This document shows positions 25,831 to 32,880 of a DNA stretch of 64,000 nt, in pieces. The position numbers were made by a program, and so were the translations under genes. The first letter of the stretch is position 1. Each line of letters starts with the position of its first letter. The notes beneath the pieces were generated by a model. The model saw nothing but the letters and a program-made list of their open reading frames with translations. It did no database searches and had not been told where the DNA came from. The DNA comes from JAGQIB01 sp041393395. Its GTDB lineage: Bacteria > ARS69. The stretch is taken from contig JAWKKG010000007.1 in assembly GCA_041393395.1 (NCBI GenBank), positions 186,001 through 250,000 of the forward strand, given 5' to 3'.

Positions 25831-26858
25831 CCCGCCGCCTTCTCCACGAGGTGGAACGTCTGGGCGAACTGCACGTCCTTCCGGCTCCCCACGAACAGGG
25901 GCGTCCGCTCGTGCAGCGAGCGGGGGACGAGATCGAGGATCCGCTGCGTGCCGGTGGATGCCATGCCGCCGGCGTTCTCGGCGATCATCGCGATCGGTGC
26001 CGCCTCGTACAGGACCCGCAGCTTGCCGCGCGGGTTCTCGGGGTCCTTGTGATCCAGCGGGTAGGCGAAGATCCCGCCCTTGAACAGGGTCCGGTGGAAG
26101 TCCGCCACCAGCGAACCGATGTAGCGGAGCGACTGCGGCTTGCCGGCGGGGTTCTCCTTGCCCTTGAGCGCGCGGACCCACTGCTGCGTTTCCGGCGCCC
26201 AGTAGGGGAAGTTGCCCTCGTTGATCGAGTAGATGGAACCCTGCTCCGGCATCTTCAGATCGTAGTGGGAGAGGCGAAACTCCCCGATCGAGGGATCGAG
26301 CGTGAACGCGTGCACGCCGCGACCGACGGTGTACACGAGCATCGTGCTGGAACCATAGAGGACGTAGCCGGCGGCGAGCTGGCGGATGCCCGGCTGGAGC
26401 ACGTCGGAGGCCGAGCCGGGGCCCGCCTGCGATACGCGACGGTGGATCGACCAGATCGTGCCGATCGAGACGTTCACGTCGATGTTCGACGACCCGTCCA
26501 GCGGGTCGATCGCCACCGCGTACTTGCCCGGGCGATGCTGACCCTCCCGATCCGTGTGGATCAGGTCCTCGTCTTCCTCCGAGGCGATGACGGACACGTG
26601 ACAGTTGTCGGACAGCGCGTCGATGAAGTGCCGGTTCGCGTAGACGTCGAGCTTCTGCTGCTCTTCGCCCTGCACGTTCGTGGAGCCCACGGCGCCGAGG
26701 ATGCCGCTCAGTCCCGCACGATTCACCTCGCGGCTCACGATCTTGGACGCGAGCGCGATCTGCGCGAGGATCTCGGAGAACTCTCCCGAGGCCTGGGGAA
26801 ACTCCCGCTGCTCGTTGTAGATGAACCGATTGACGGTGATTCCCAGGCGAGCGTGCAT
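25827..26858 (-). CDS. fbp: Class 1 fructose-1,6-bisphosphatase
   Basis: This enzyme hydrolyses fructose-1,6-bisphosphate in gluconeogenesis. It has 343 residues. Metal and phosphate motifs are present: IASEEDED, AIDPLDGSSNIDVN, YVLYGSSTMLVYTVG, NEGNFPYW, YIGSLVADFHRTL, and YPLD followed by RGKLRVLYEAAP. ATG start with GGAGG upstream. It is the first gene of a minus-strand operon with PIG-L, glgC, NUDIX and MmgE/PrpD genes, and has a good promoter about 100 bases upstream. pfkA, the opposing glycolytic step, lies elsewhere in this window. Confidence 0.96.
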   Translation of the reverse strand: MHARLGITVNRFIYNEQREFPQASGEFSEILAQIALASKIVSREVNRAGLSGILGAVGSTNVQGEEQQKLDVYANRHFIDALSDNCHVSVIASEEDEDLIHTDREGQHRPGKYAVAIDPLDGSSNIDVNVSIGTIWSIHRRVSQAGPGSASDVLQPGIRQLAAGYVLYGSSTMLVYTVGRGVHAFTLDPSIGEFRLSHYDLKMPEQGSIYSINEGNFPYWAPETQQWVRALKGKENPAGKPQSLRYIGSLVADFHRTLFKGGIFAYPLDHKDPENPRGKLRVLYEAAPIAMIAENAGGMASTGTQRILDLVPRSLHERTPLFVGSRKDVQFAQTFHLVEKAAG

Positions 26859-26958
26859 CGGACCTCCTCGGGGCGCGACCCCGCGACGGCGGGAAGTCGT
26901 ACGGGAAACCGGGGCGGCAGCGGCGCGACGGGGGCCGCAGCTTCCGTTCGGGCGTCGG

Positions 26959-26987
26959 ATTCTAAGGGCGGGGCGAAGGGGCGACAA
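26959..26987 (-). promoter_or_regulatory. Vegetative-type promoter of the fbp operon
   Basis: On the minus strand, TTGTCG (26987-26982) and TAGAAT (26964-26959) are separated by 17 bases, with a leader of about 95 bases. Just upstream, a GC hairpin (about 26988-27009) lies between nth and this site and could end nth transcription. Confidence 0.6.
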
Positions 26988-27011
26988 GCGCCCCGCCGCG
27001 GGGCGGCGCGC

Positions 27012-27701
27012 TCAGACCCGGTCCGCGCTCGGGCACAGATCGCGCACCGCGCACTCTGCGCACTCCGCGCGTCGGGCGCCGCACGTCTTGCGTCCGTGCA
27101 GGATCAACAGGTGCGAAGACAGCGTCCAGAGCTTCTGCGGAAAGATCTCGCGCAGCTCGAACTCGATCTTGACCGCGTCCTTCTGGCGGGTGAATCCCAG
27201 GCGGTTGGAAAGTCGCGTCACGTGGGTGTCCACGACCAGCCCGGGAATCCCGAACGCGTTGCCGAGGATCACGTTCGCCGTCTTGCGGCCCACGCCGCGG
27301 AGCTCCGTGAGCTCCTCCATCGTGCGCGGGACCTCGCCGCCGTGGCGTGTCACGATGTCCTGACTCATCTCGAGCAGCGCGCGTGCCTTGTTGCGGTAGA
27401 AGCCGGTCGACTTGACGTCCTGTTCCAGCTCCTCGATTCGCGCGGCCGCGAACGCCTTCGGGTTCGGATACTTCGCGAACAGGGCGGGGGTCACGAGATT
27501 GACGCGCGCGTCCGTGCACTGGGCCGACAGGATCGTGGCGACGAGAAGCTGATGCGGGGTCTCGTGATCGAGTGCGCACTTCGCGTCCGGGAACTCCTTG
27601 CGGAGGCGGTCGAGCACCTTCTTCGCGCGCTTCGGATCGGGATCGACCTTCGGCACGAACGCCTTCTTCGGGCGAGCGCGGGAGGAGGAAGCGGACGGCA
27701 A
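27012..27701 (-). CDS. nth: Endonuclease III (DNA glycosylase/AP lyase)
   Basis: This enzyme removes oxidised pyrimidines and cuts at abasic sites. It has 229 residues. The helix-hairpin-helix LRGVGRKTANVILG holds the catalytic Lys140, VDTHV holds Asp158, and the cluster ligands are Cys207, Cys214, Cys217 and Cys223 (C-x6-C-x2-C-x5-C). The TTG start has AGGTGA upstream; the first 20 residues are Ser/Arg/Lys-rich. It is the second base-excision enzyme in the window after the uracil-DNA glycosylase. Its 3' neighbour is the fbp operon. Confidence 0.96.
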   Translation of the reverse strand: MPSASSSRARPKKAFVPKVDPDPKRAKKVLDRLRKEFPDAKCALDHETPHQLLVATILSAQCTDARVNLVTPALFAKYPNPKAFAAARIEELEQDVKSTGFYRNKARALLEMSQDIVTRHGGEVPRTMEELTELRGVGRKTANVILGNAFGIPGLVVDTHVTRLSNRLGFTRQKDAVKIEFELREIFPQKLWTLSSHLLILHGRKTCGARRAECAECAVRDLCPSADRV

Positions 27702-27818
27702 CGTTCACCTCGGCGCGAGACGTCGATGGGGAGGGTGGAGCACCGCGGGTGACACTAGCAGACGCGCGCGGACGCGTCGCGAGGAACGCGGTCGACGGCG
27801 CAGAGCAGGTGACGAGAG

Positions 27819-28265
27819 CTAGTCGCGCGGCAGGAACGACTCGAACAGGGCCTTGGTCCGTCCCCACGTCGAGTCCTCGATGTCCGGAATGTCCGTGGAG
27901 TTTCCGACGCGCACGACGCCGAACATTCCGGCGAACTCGTGAGGGACACTGAAGTACTCGAACATGCCCGGGTCGTCGAACGTGTGCTCGAACCACTGGC
28001 CGTACGGAAGGGAAGGCGACTGCCACAGCTGCCCGGCGAGCGGGTCGCTGCTGCCCGTGCCGCTGCACGTGCCGTGCTCGAGTGAGAACTCGTCGGTGTT
28101 GACCCAGCGCACGGTATCGCCCGGCTGGATCGTCACGTCGGCGGGAACGAAGCGCGGCTGGAATCCCTGGGAGGGATCGGTCGTCATCTGCACGATGACC
28201 GTGTCCGCGAGAGCGGACGACGGAATGACGAGCGCGAGCGCAAGGGCGAGAGCACGAAGTCGCAT
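27819..28265 (-). CDS. Secreted cupredoxin-like protein lacking the Cys ligand
   Basis: The protein has 148 residues. A signal peptide (RALALALALVIPSSALA) is followed by a plastocyanin/azurin-like beta sandwich: FVPADVTIQPGDTVRWVN, His64 in EHGTC, and EYFSVPHEFAGMFGVVRVG. At the copper loop, His109 and Met114 are in place, but the position normally held by the Cys ligand is Ser106 (FSVPH instead of the usual YCxPH). A blue type 1 centre is therefore unlikely. It may bind copper differently or not at all. ATG start, good ribosome site (GAGGAGA) and a good promoter. It is a single-gene unit. Confidence 0.85.
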   Translation of the reverse strand: MRLRALALALALVIPSSALADTVIVQMTTDPSQGFQPRFVPADVTIQPGDTVRWVNTDEFSLEHGTCSGTGSSDPLAGQLWQSPSLPYGQWFEHTFDDPGMFEYFSVPHEFAGMFGVVRVGNSTDIPDIEDSTWGRTKALFESFLPRD

Positions 28266-28304
28266 GTCGGTCTCCTCGGGACTGGCCTCCCGAATGACCG
28301 TTCT

Positions 28305-28333
28305 ACCTTAGCACCGGGGCAGGGGCGGGTCAA
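28305..28333 (-). promoter_or_regulatory. Vegetative-type promoter of the cupredoxin-like gene
   Basis: On the minus strand, TTGACC (28333-28328) and TAAGGT (28310-28305) are separated by 17 bases, with a leader of about 35 bases. Confidence 0.65.
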
Positions 28334-28382
28334 ACGGGGGAACCGGGGAAACCGAGGCGGGCGGAGGCCGGCAGGGCGAGAT

Positions 28383-29069
28383 CTAGAGCCCCAGGATCCC
28401 GGCTACGCGCGGGCTCTCGAGCGACGGAACGGTCCAGGTGGCGCCCTCGGCCTCGAGAACGGCCTCGGTCGCGTTCCCCGTGGCCACCGCGAGGCAGGGG
28501 ACCCCCGCCGCCGCCGAGGCGCGGACGTCGTGAATCGTGTCGCCGATCACGAGGATCTCGGCGCCCGGGCCGGCCATCCCCCGGGCCCGCTGGACCGCGA
28601 GGCGCGTGAGCTCGGCCCGGTCGGCGGCGTCGGAGCCGTATCCGGCCGGCAGGTCGCCGGCCGTGTCGAACCAGCGGTCGAGACGTCCCCGACGAAGCTT
28701 CGCGTGGGCCGCCCGCTCCCAGTTTCCGGTGGCGAGCCCGAGCACGACGTCTTTCCTGGTTCCGAGCGCTTCGAGCAGCCCGATCACTCCGGGCAGCACC
28801 AGGAATCCCTCGGACGCGTCGAGGCACGGGCCGAGCTCCGCGACGTACCGGTCCTCCACTCGCTGGGCTTCGGAGATCGAGAGTCGCCGGCCGAGGTGAC
28901 GTTCCGCGATGGAATCCAGGATGAGCGGATCCGTGCGTCCGTGGAACTCGATGTCCCGAACCGCGTCCTCCACGCCGTAAAGGTCCGCGAAGATGCGGCG
29001 GAGCGCCACGAAACCCGCTCCTCCGGTGAGGAGCAACGTTCCATCGATGTCGAACAGGAGGACGCGCAT
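28383..29069 (-). CDS. HAD-superfamily hydrolase, phosphoglycolate phosphatase-like
   Basis: This 228-residue cytoplasmic phosphatase has motif I LLFDIDGTLL (nucleophile and acid Asp), a helical cap domain (about 15-90), motif II LGLATGN with a Thr, Lys in AKLRRGRL, and motif IV VIGDTIHDVRA. This layout fits the phosphoglycolate phosphatase/beta-phosphoglucomutase branch. The substrate is not certain. ATG start. It diverges from the DUF6754 cluster across a 270-base gap that contains TTGACA at 29195-29200 but no well-spaced -10 box. Confidence 0.85.
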   Translation of the reverse strand: MRVLLFDIDGTLLLTGGAGFVALRRIFADLYGVEDAVRDIEFHGRTDPLILDSIAERHLGRRLSISEAQRVEDRYVAELGPCLDASEGFLVLPGVIGLLEALGTRKDVVLGLATGNWERAAHAKLRRGRLDRWFDTAGDLPAGYGSDAADRAELTRLAVQRARGMAGPGAEILVIGDTIHDVRASAAAGVPCLAVATGNATEAVLEAEGATWTVPSLESPRVAGILGL

Positions 29070-29339
29070 TCTTCGGCTCCGGGCATCCCCGACGGGAGGG
29101 AATCGACGGGGACGGCGCGACTTGCGCAATGGAAAAGAGAATGGCGGAGCGCGCGGACACGGTCAACGCCGACGTTCACGTGGCGGGCTTTCGCTTGACA
29201 CCCCCGCCGGAACGCGTGCACGCTACGAACCGCTCCGGCTTCGTGCCGAGAGAAACGCGTGGCGGGTGACGGTCCCTCGACCGCCCCTGCCCGTCAGCCG
29301 CACGAAGGAAGGAGTATCCATTCCGATGAAGATCGCCGC

Positions 29340-30593
29340 ATGAAGATCTCCGGAATTCTGCGGGCGGGATCTCGTGCCGCCCGACTCGTCGCTCCACTGA
29401 TCGCCCTGACCTGGATCGCTGCATCTCCCTTCGGGGCCGCCTCGGCCCAGGAGACCTCGCCCGAGGTCGTGACCGAGGTCGTCGTGCCTCCGCCCGCTCC
29501 GCCGGCCTCCGTCGCGGCGATCGATGCTCCGAACGACGCGGGACACGCGCTGGTCGTGAGCTGGCAGCTCTCGCCGGATGATGCGAACGCCGACGTTCTG
29601 CAGGGCTATCGCGTCCTGCGCTCGCAGGGAGGGGCGCCGTTCGAGGAGGTCGGGATCGCGGCGCCCGGACAGAACTCGTTCCGCGATCGGGTTCCCGAGA
29701 ACGGCGTGCGCTACGACTACAAGGTCGTCTCGTTCGGTCCGGGCGGCGTCGGAGAGTCGGGAACGGCGGGCGCCGAGTCGCACTTCCAGTGGTTCAACAA
29801 GACGCGCATTTCTTCCTTCGTGATCATGCTGATCGTCTGTGGCTCGATCGCCCTCAACATCATGCGCGCGCAAGCCGGACAGAAGATGTACATCCGGAAG
29901 ATCGCCGGAATGGATGCCGTGACGGAGGCCGTCGGACGCGCCACGGAGATGGGGCAGCCGGTGCTCTACGTCGCGGGAATCCAGGACATGGACAACGTCC
30001 AGACCGTGGCCGGCCTCACGATCCTCGGCTCGATCTCGAAGCTGATCGCGGAGTACGAGACGAGTCTCGTGATGCCCTGCAGCCGCTCGCTCGTGATGAG
30101 CACGGCCCGCGAGACGGTGAAGGAGTCCTACCTGTCGGCCGGACGTCCGGACGCCTACCGCGAGGACGGCATCTACTACGTGACCGACGAGCAGTTCGGT
30201 TTCGTCGCTCACGTCGACGGTCTGATGGTCCGCAAGAAGCCGGCCACCTGTTTCTACCTCGGCGCGTTCTTCGCGGAGTCACTCATTCTCGCGGAGACGG
30301 GCAATTCCATCGGGGCGATCCAGGTCGCGGGTACCGCGATGCCCACGCAGCTGCCGTTCTTCGTGGCGGCATGCGACTACACGTTGATCGGCGAGGAGCT
30401 CTTCGCCGCGAGCGCGTATCTCTCGCAGGATGAGAAGATGCTCGGCTCTCTCAAAGGCCAGGATTTCGGGAAGGCCGTGGCGATGGTCTCGATCTTCGTG
30501 GGAGGCATTCTCACGACGGCCGAAGGCTTCATGGGCTGGCCCGTCATCACGTGGCTGAACGACAAGATCCACTGGCTCTGGTCCGGCGGCTAG
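29340..30593 (+). CDS. DUF6754 membrane protein with extracytoplasmic Fn3 domain
   Basis: The protein has 417 residues. A signal peptide (to about 36) precedes a fibronectin type III-like domain (about 55-140, including SWQLSPDD, YRVLRSQGG and YDYKVVSFGPGG), one membrane helix (157-176), a long conserved soluble part (about 180-385) and a last hydrophobic segment (about 385-405). The soluble part reads as DUF6754: MYIRKIAGMDAVTEAVGRAT, LVMPCSRSLVM, ESYLSAGRPDAY, FAESLILAETG and DYTLIGEELFAASAYLS. The function is unknown. It is the first of four adjacent genes for membrane proteins. ATG start; a six-codon reading frame (29325-29342) just before it shares ATGA with it and sits nearer the GAAGGAAGGAG ribosome site. 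Confidence 0.8.
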   Translation: MKISGILRAGSRAARLVAPLIALTWIAASPFGAASAQETSPEVVTEVVVPPPAPPASVAAIDAPNDAGHALVVSWQLSPDDANADVLQGYRVLRSQGGAPFEEVGIAAPGQNSFRDRVPENGVRYDYKVVSFGPGGVGESGTAGAESHFQWFNKTRISSFVIMLIVCGSIALNIMRAQAGQKMYIRKIAGMDAVTEAVGRATEMGQPVLYVAGIQDMDNVQTVAGLTILGSISKLIAEYETSLVMPCSRSLVMSTARETVKESYLSAGRPDAYREDGIYYVTDEQFGFVAHVDGLMVRKKPATCFYLGAFFAESLILAETGNSIGAIQVAGTAMPTQLPFFVAACDYTLIGEELFAASAYLSQDEKMLGSLKGQDFGKAVAMVSIFVGGILTTAEGFMGWPVITWLNDKIHWLWSGG

Positions 30594-30611
30594 AGGCCCG
30601 AGGAGTTCCCA

Positions 30612-31307
30612 TTGAAACGGACGATACCGATCCTGATCACGGCGGTGGTGGGCGGCTTGCTCATCGCAGCCTATTTCGTGCCGGCTCCGTTCCTGGCCTC
30701 CGCGGATCGCCTGATCCCGGACTTCTTCAACATCATCGCCGCGTTCGCGTTCGTGCTGGGCGGTGGCAATCTCCTTCGCGTGCACCTCACGAAGATCTCC
30801 CGCCGGGATCACGAGTGGACCTACTCGGTGGTCACGGTGGTCGGGTTCCTCGTGATGCTCCTCGCGGGCCTGTTGAAGCTGGGGACCGGCGAAGGCGGCG
30901 CATTCCACTGGACCTATGATCTCGCCGACGGACGGCTGCTTTACGACGCGCTCTACCAGTCGGTGTTCACGCCGTGCCAGGCGACGATGTTCTCGCTCCT
31001 GGCGTTCTTCGTCGCGTCGGCGAGCTACCGCGCGTTCCGCGCGAAGACGCCCGAGGCCACGGTGCTGCTGATCGCGGCGTTCGTCATCCTGATCGGGCGG
31101 ACTTTCGTGGGCGGGTACCTCACCGCGTGGATCCCGGAGCCGTTCTCGGAGTACCTGCACATTCCGAACCTGTCGGCCTGGATCATGTCGTTCCCGAATC
31201 TCGCGGGACAGCGGACGATCCAGATGGGCATCGCGCTCGGCATCATCTCGAACTCGCTGCGCCTCATTCTCGGCATCGAACGGTCCCATCTCGGGGGAGG
31301 TGACTGA
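30612..31307 (+). CDS. Uncharacterised six-helix membrane protein of the DUF6754 cluster
   Basis: The protein has 231 residues with about six membrane helices: IPILITAVVGGLLIAAYFVP, FFNIIAAFAFVLGGGNLL, YSVVTVVGFLVMLLAGLL, ATMFSLLAFFVASASYRAF, ATVLLIAAFVILIGRTFVGG and TIQMGIALGIISNSLRLILG. Polar loops contain HLTKISRRDHEW and YLHIPNLSAW. I do not recognise a family. TTG start with GAGGAG seven bases upstream, 18 bases after the previous gene. Its stop shares one base with the next start, so the cluster is an operon. Confidence 0.75.
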   Translation: MKRTIPILITAVVGGLLIAAYFVPAPFLASADRLIPDFFNIIAAFAFVLGGGNLLRVHLTKISRRDHEWTYSVVTVVGFLVMLLAGLLKLGTGEGGAFHWTYDLADGRLLYDALYQSVFTPCQATMFSLLAFFVASASYRAFRAKTPEATVLLIAAFVILIGRTFVGGYLTAWIPEPFSEYLHIPNLSAWIMSFPNLAGQRTIQMGIALGIISNSLRLILGIERSHLGGGD

Positions 31308-32176
31308 TGGGTTTCCTCGAGGCGCTCGGGCGGCTCGATCGCCGCTGGATCTTCCTGCTGATCGCCGTCTCCGTGACCATCCCGTTGCTGCTGCAGAGGC
31401 CGGCGCCGGTGAAGCCGAGCCCGATCGTGCGCAATCTCTACACCGCGATCGACGCGCTCCCGCCGGGCTCGAAGCTCCTGCTGTCTCTGGACTACGGCCC
31501 GAGCACCGTGCCCGAGAACGACCCGATGGCCCATGCGATCGCGCGTCACGCGCTGTCCAAGGACCTCAAGCTCTACGTCATGACCATCTGGGCGACCGGG
31601 CCGCCGCTCATCACGAATCTGTTCGAGACGGTCATCGTTCCCGGGTTTCCGGGCAAGACGTACGGCGAGGACTATCTCAACCTCGGATACAAGGTCGGCA
31701 ATCAAGGGCTCATCCAGTCGCTGACGTCCGATTTCCGGAACCAGTACACGCAGGATGTGGGCTGGGGGGACATTGCGGCACGTCCCGTGGGCCAGATCCC
31801 GATGATGTCGACGATCCGCACGATCAAGGACTTCGACTTCATCGCCGGTATCGGGTCGGGACAGCCCGGTCTGAAGGAATGGGTCCAGTTCGCGGGGGAT
31901 CCCACCGGCACGCCGGTCGGCGGCGGCGTCACCGCGGTCGAGGCGCCCCTGCTCTATCCGTACTATCCCACGCAGCTCGTGGGACTCCTGGGCGGACTCG
32001 CGGGTGCCGCCGAGTACGAGGCATTGCTGGTGGAGAACCACCCGGAGTTCGGCGAGGCGGCCCAGGTCGCGCTCATCCGGATGTTCCCGCAGACGGTGGC
32101 GCATCTCGTGATCGTGTCGTTCGTGTTGCTCGGCAACATCTCGTATTTCGCGCAGCGCGGGAGGCGGCGCAAGTGA
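31307..32176 (+). CDS. Uncharacterised protein with terminal membrane helices (DUF6754 cluster)
   Basis: The protein has 289 residues. One helix near the N-terminus (WIFLLIAVSVTIPLLLQ) and one near the C-terminus (VAHLVIVSFVLLGNISYF) flank a soluble domain of about 220 residues. This domain starts with a hydrophobic-strand pattern (SKLLLSLDYGPST), continues with LKLYVMTIWATGPPLI and PGKTYGEDYLNLGYKVG, and ends with a Gly-rich segment (LLGGLAGAAEYEAL). The alternating strand/helix pattern suggests a Rossmann-like fold, probably extracytoplasmic. Function unknown. ATG start overlapping the previous stop (TGATG). Confidence 0.75.
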   Translation: MGFLEALGRLDRRWIFLLIAVSVTIPLLLQRPAPVKPSPIVRNLYTAIDALPPGSKLLLSLDYGPSTVPENDPMAHAIARHALSKDLKLYVMTIWATGPPLITNLFETVIVPGFPGKTYGEDYLNLGYKVGNQGLIQSLTSDFRNQYTQDVGWGDIAARPVGQIPMMSTIRTIKDFDFIAGIGSGQPGLKEWVQFAGDPTGTPVGGGVTAVEAPLLYPYYPTQLVGLLGGLAGAAEYEALLVENHPEFGEAAQVALIRMFPQTVAHLVIVSFVLLGNISYFAQRGRRRK

Positions 32177-32191
32177 CCCGGGGGAATTGAC

Positions 32192-32875
32192 ATGGACTGG
32201 TCAACCGTCCAGCTGTGGGTCGGCGCGCTGCTGACGCTGATGATCTTCAGCTTCCTGTACAAGGACAACCCGTTCTACAAGTTCGCGGAGCATCTGTTCG
32301 TGGGAGTCTCCGCCGCCTACTGGATGGTGCAGGGCTTCTGGCAGCAGATCGTTCCGAACCTGCTCGCGAAGCTGGCGCCGGGTTCGTTCGAGAACATCAT
32401 CGAGGCCGCGCGAGGTCAGCAACCCGAGTTGGTGTACATCATCCCGCTCATTCTCGGGCTGATCCTGCTCACTCGACTCATCCCGTCCATCGCGTGGTTC
32501 TCGCGCTGGTCCATGGCGTTCATCATCGGCTACACCGCGGGATCGAACCTCACGCGGTACCTGGTGTCGGATTTCATCAAGCAGGTCGAGAAGACGCTCG
32601 CGCTGCCCCTGGTGGCGACCCACGCGGACAACTGGCTGCAGTGGATCATGTACTCCGTGTCCAACCTCGTCGTGTTCGGTGGTGTGATCTGCGGCCTCAT
32701 CTACTTCTATTTCTCCAAGGAGCACACCGGTGCCTTCGGGCGCGCCTCGCGCGCGGGCATCTGGGTGCTCATGGTCGCGTTCGGCGCGAGCTTCGGCTAC
32801 ACCGTGATGGCCCGGATCTCGCTCCTGATCGGCCGGCTCGAGTTCCTCGGAAGCTGGATCCGCTCGTTCATCTGA
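32192..32875 (+). CDS. Uncharacterised membrane protein (DUF6754 cluster)
   Basis: The protein has 227 residues with about six membrane helices. The N-terminal segment (LWVGALLTLMIFSFLYKDNP, then FYKFAEHLFVGVSAAYWMVQ) and VVFGGVICGLIYFYFSKEHT look like conserved family blocks, but I cannot name the family. It is the last member of the four-gene membrane group. ATG start 15 bases after the previous gene. The next gene, a secreted YyaL-like protein, begins five bases downstream and may belong to the same transcript. Confidence 0.75.
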   Translation: MDWSTVQLWVGALLTLMIFSFLYKDNPFYKFAEHLFVGVSAAYWMVQGFWQQIVPNLLAKLAPGSFENIIEAARGQQPELVYIIPLILGLILLTRLIPSIAWFSRWSMAFIIGYTAGSNLTRYLVSDFIKQVEKTLALPLVATHADNWLQWIMYSVSNLVVFGGVICGLIYFYFSKEHTGAFGRASRAGIWVLMVAFGASFGYTVMARISLLIGRLEFLGSWIRSFI

Positions 32876-32880
32876 TCCGC

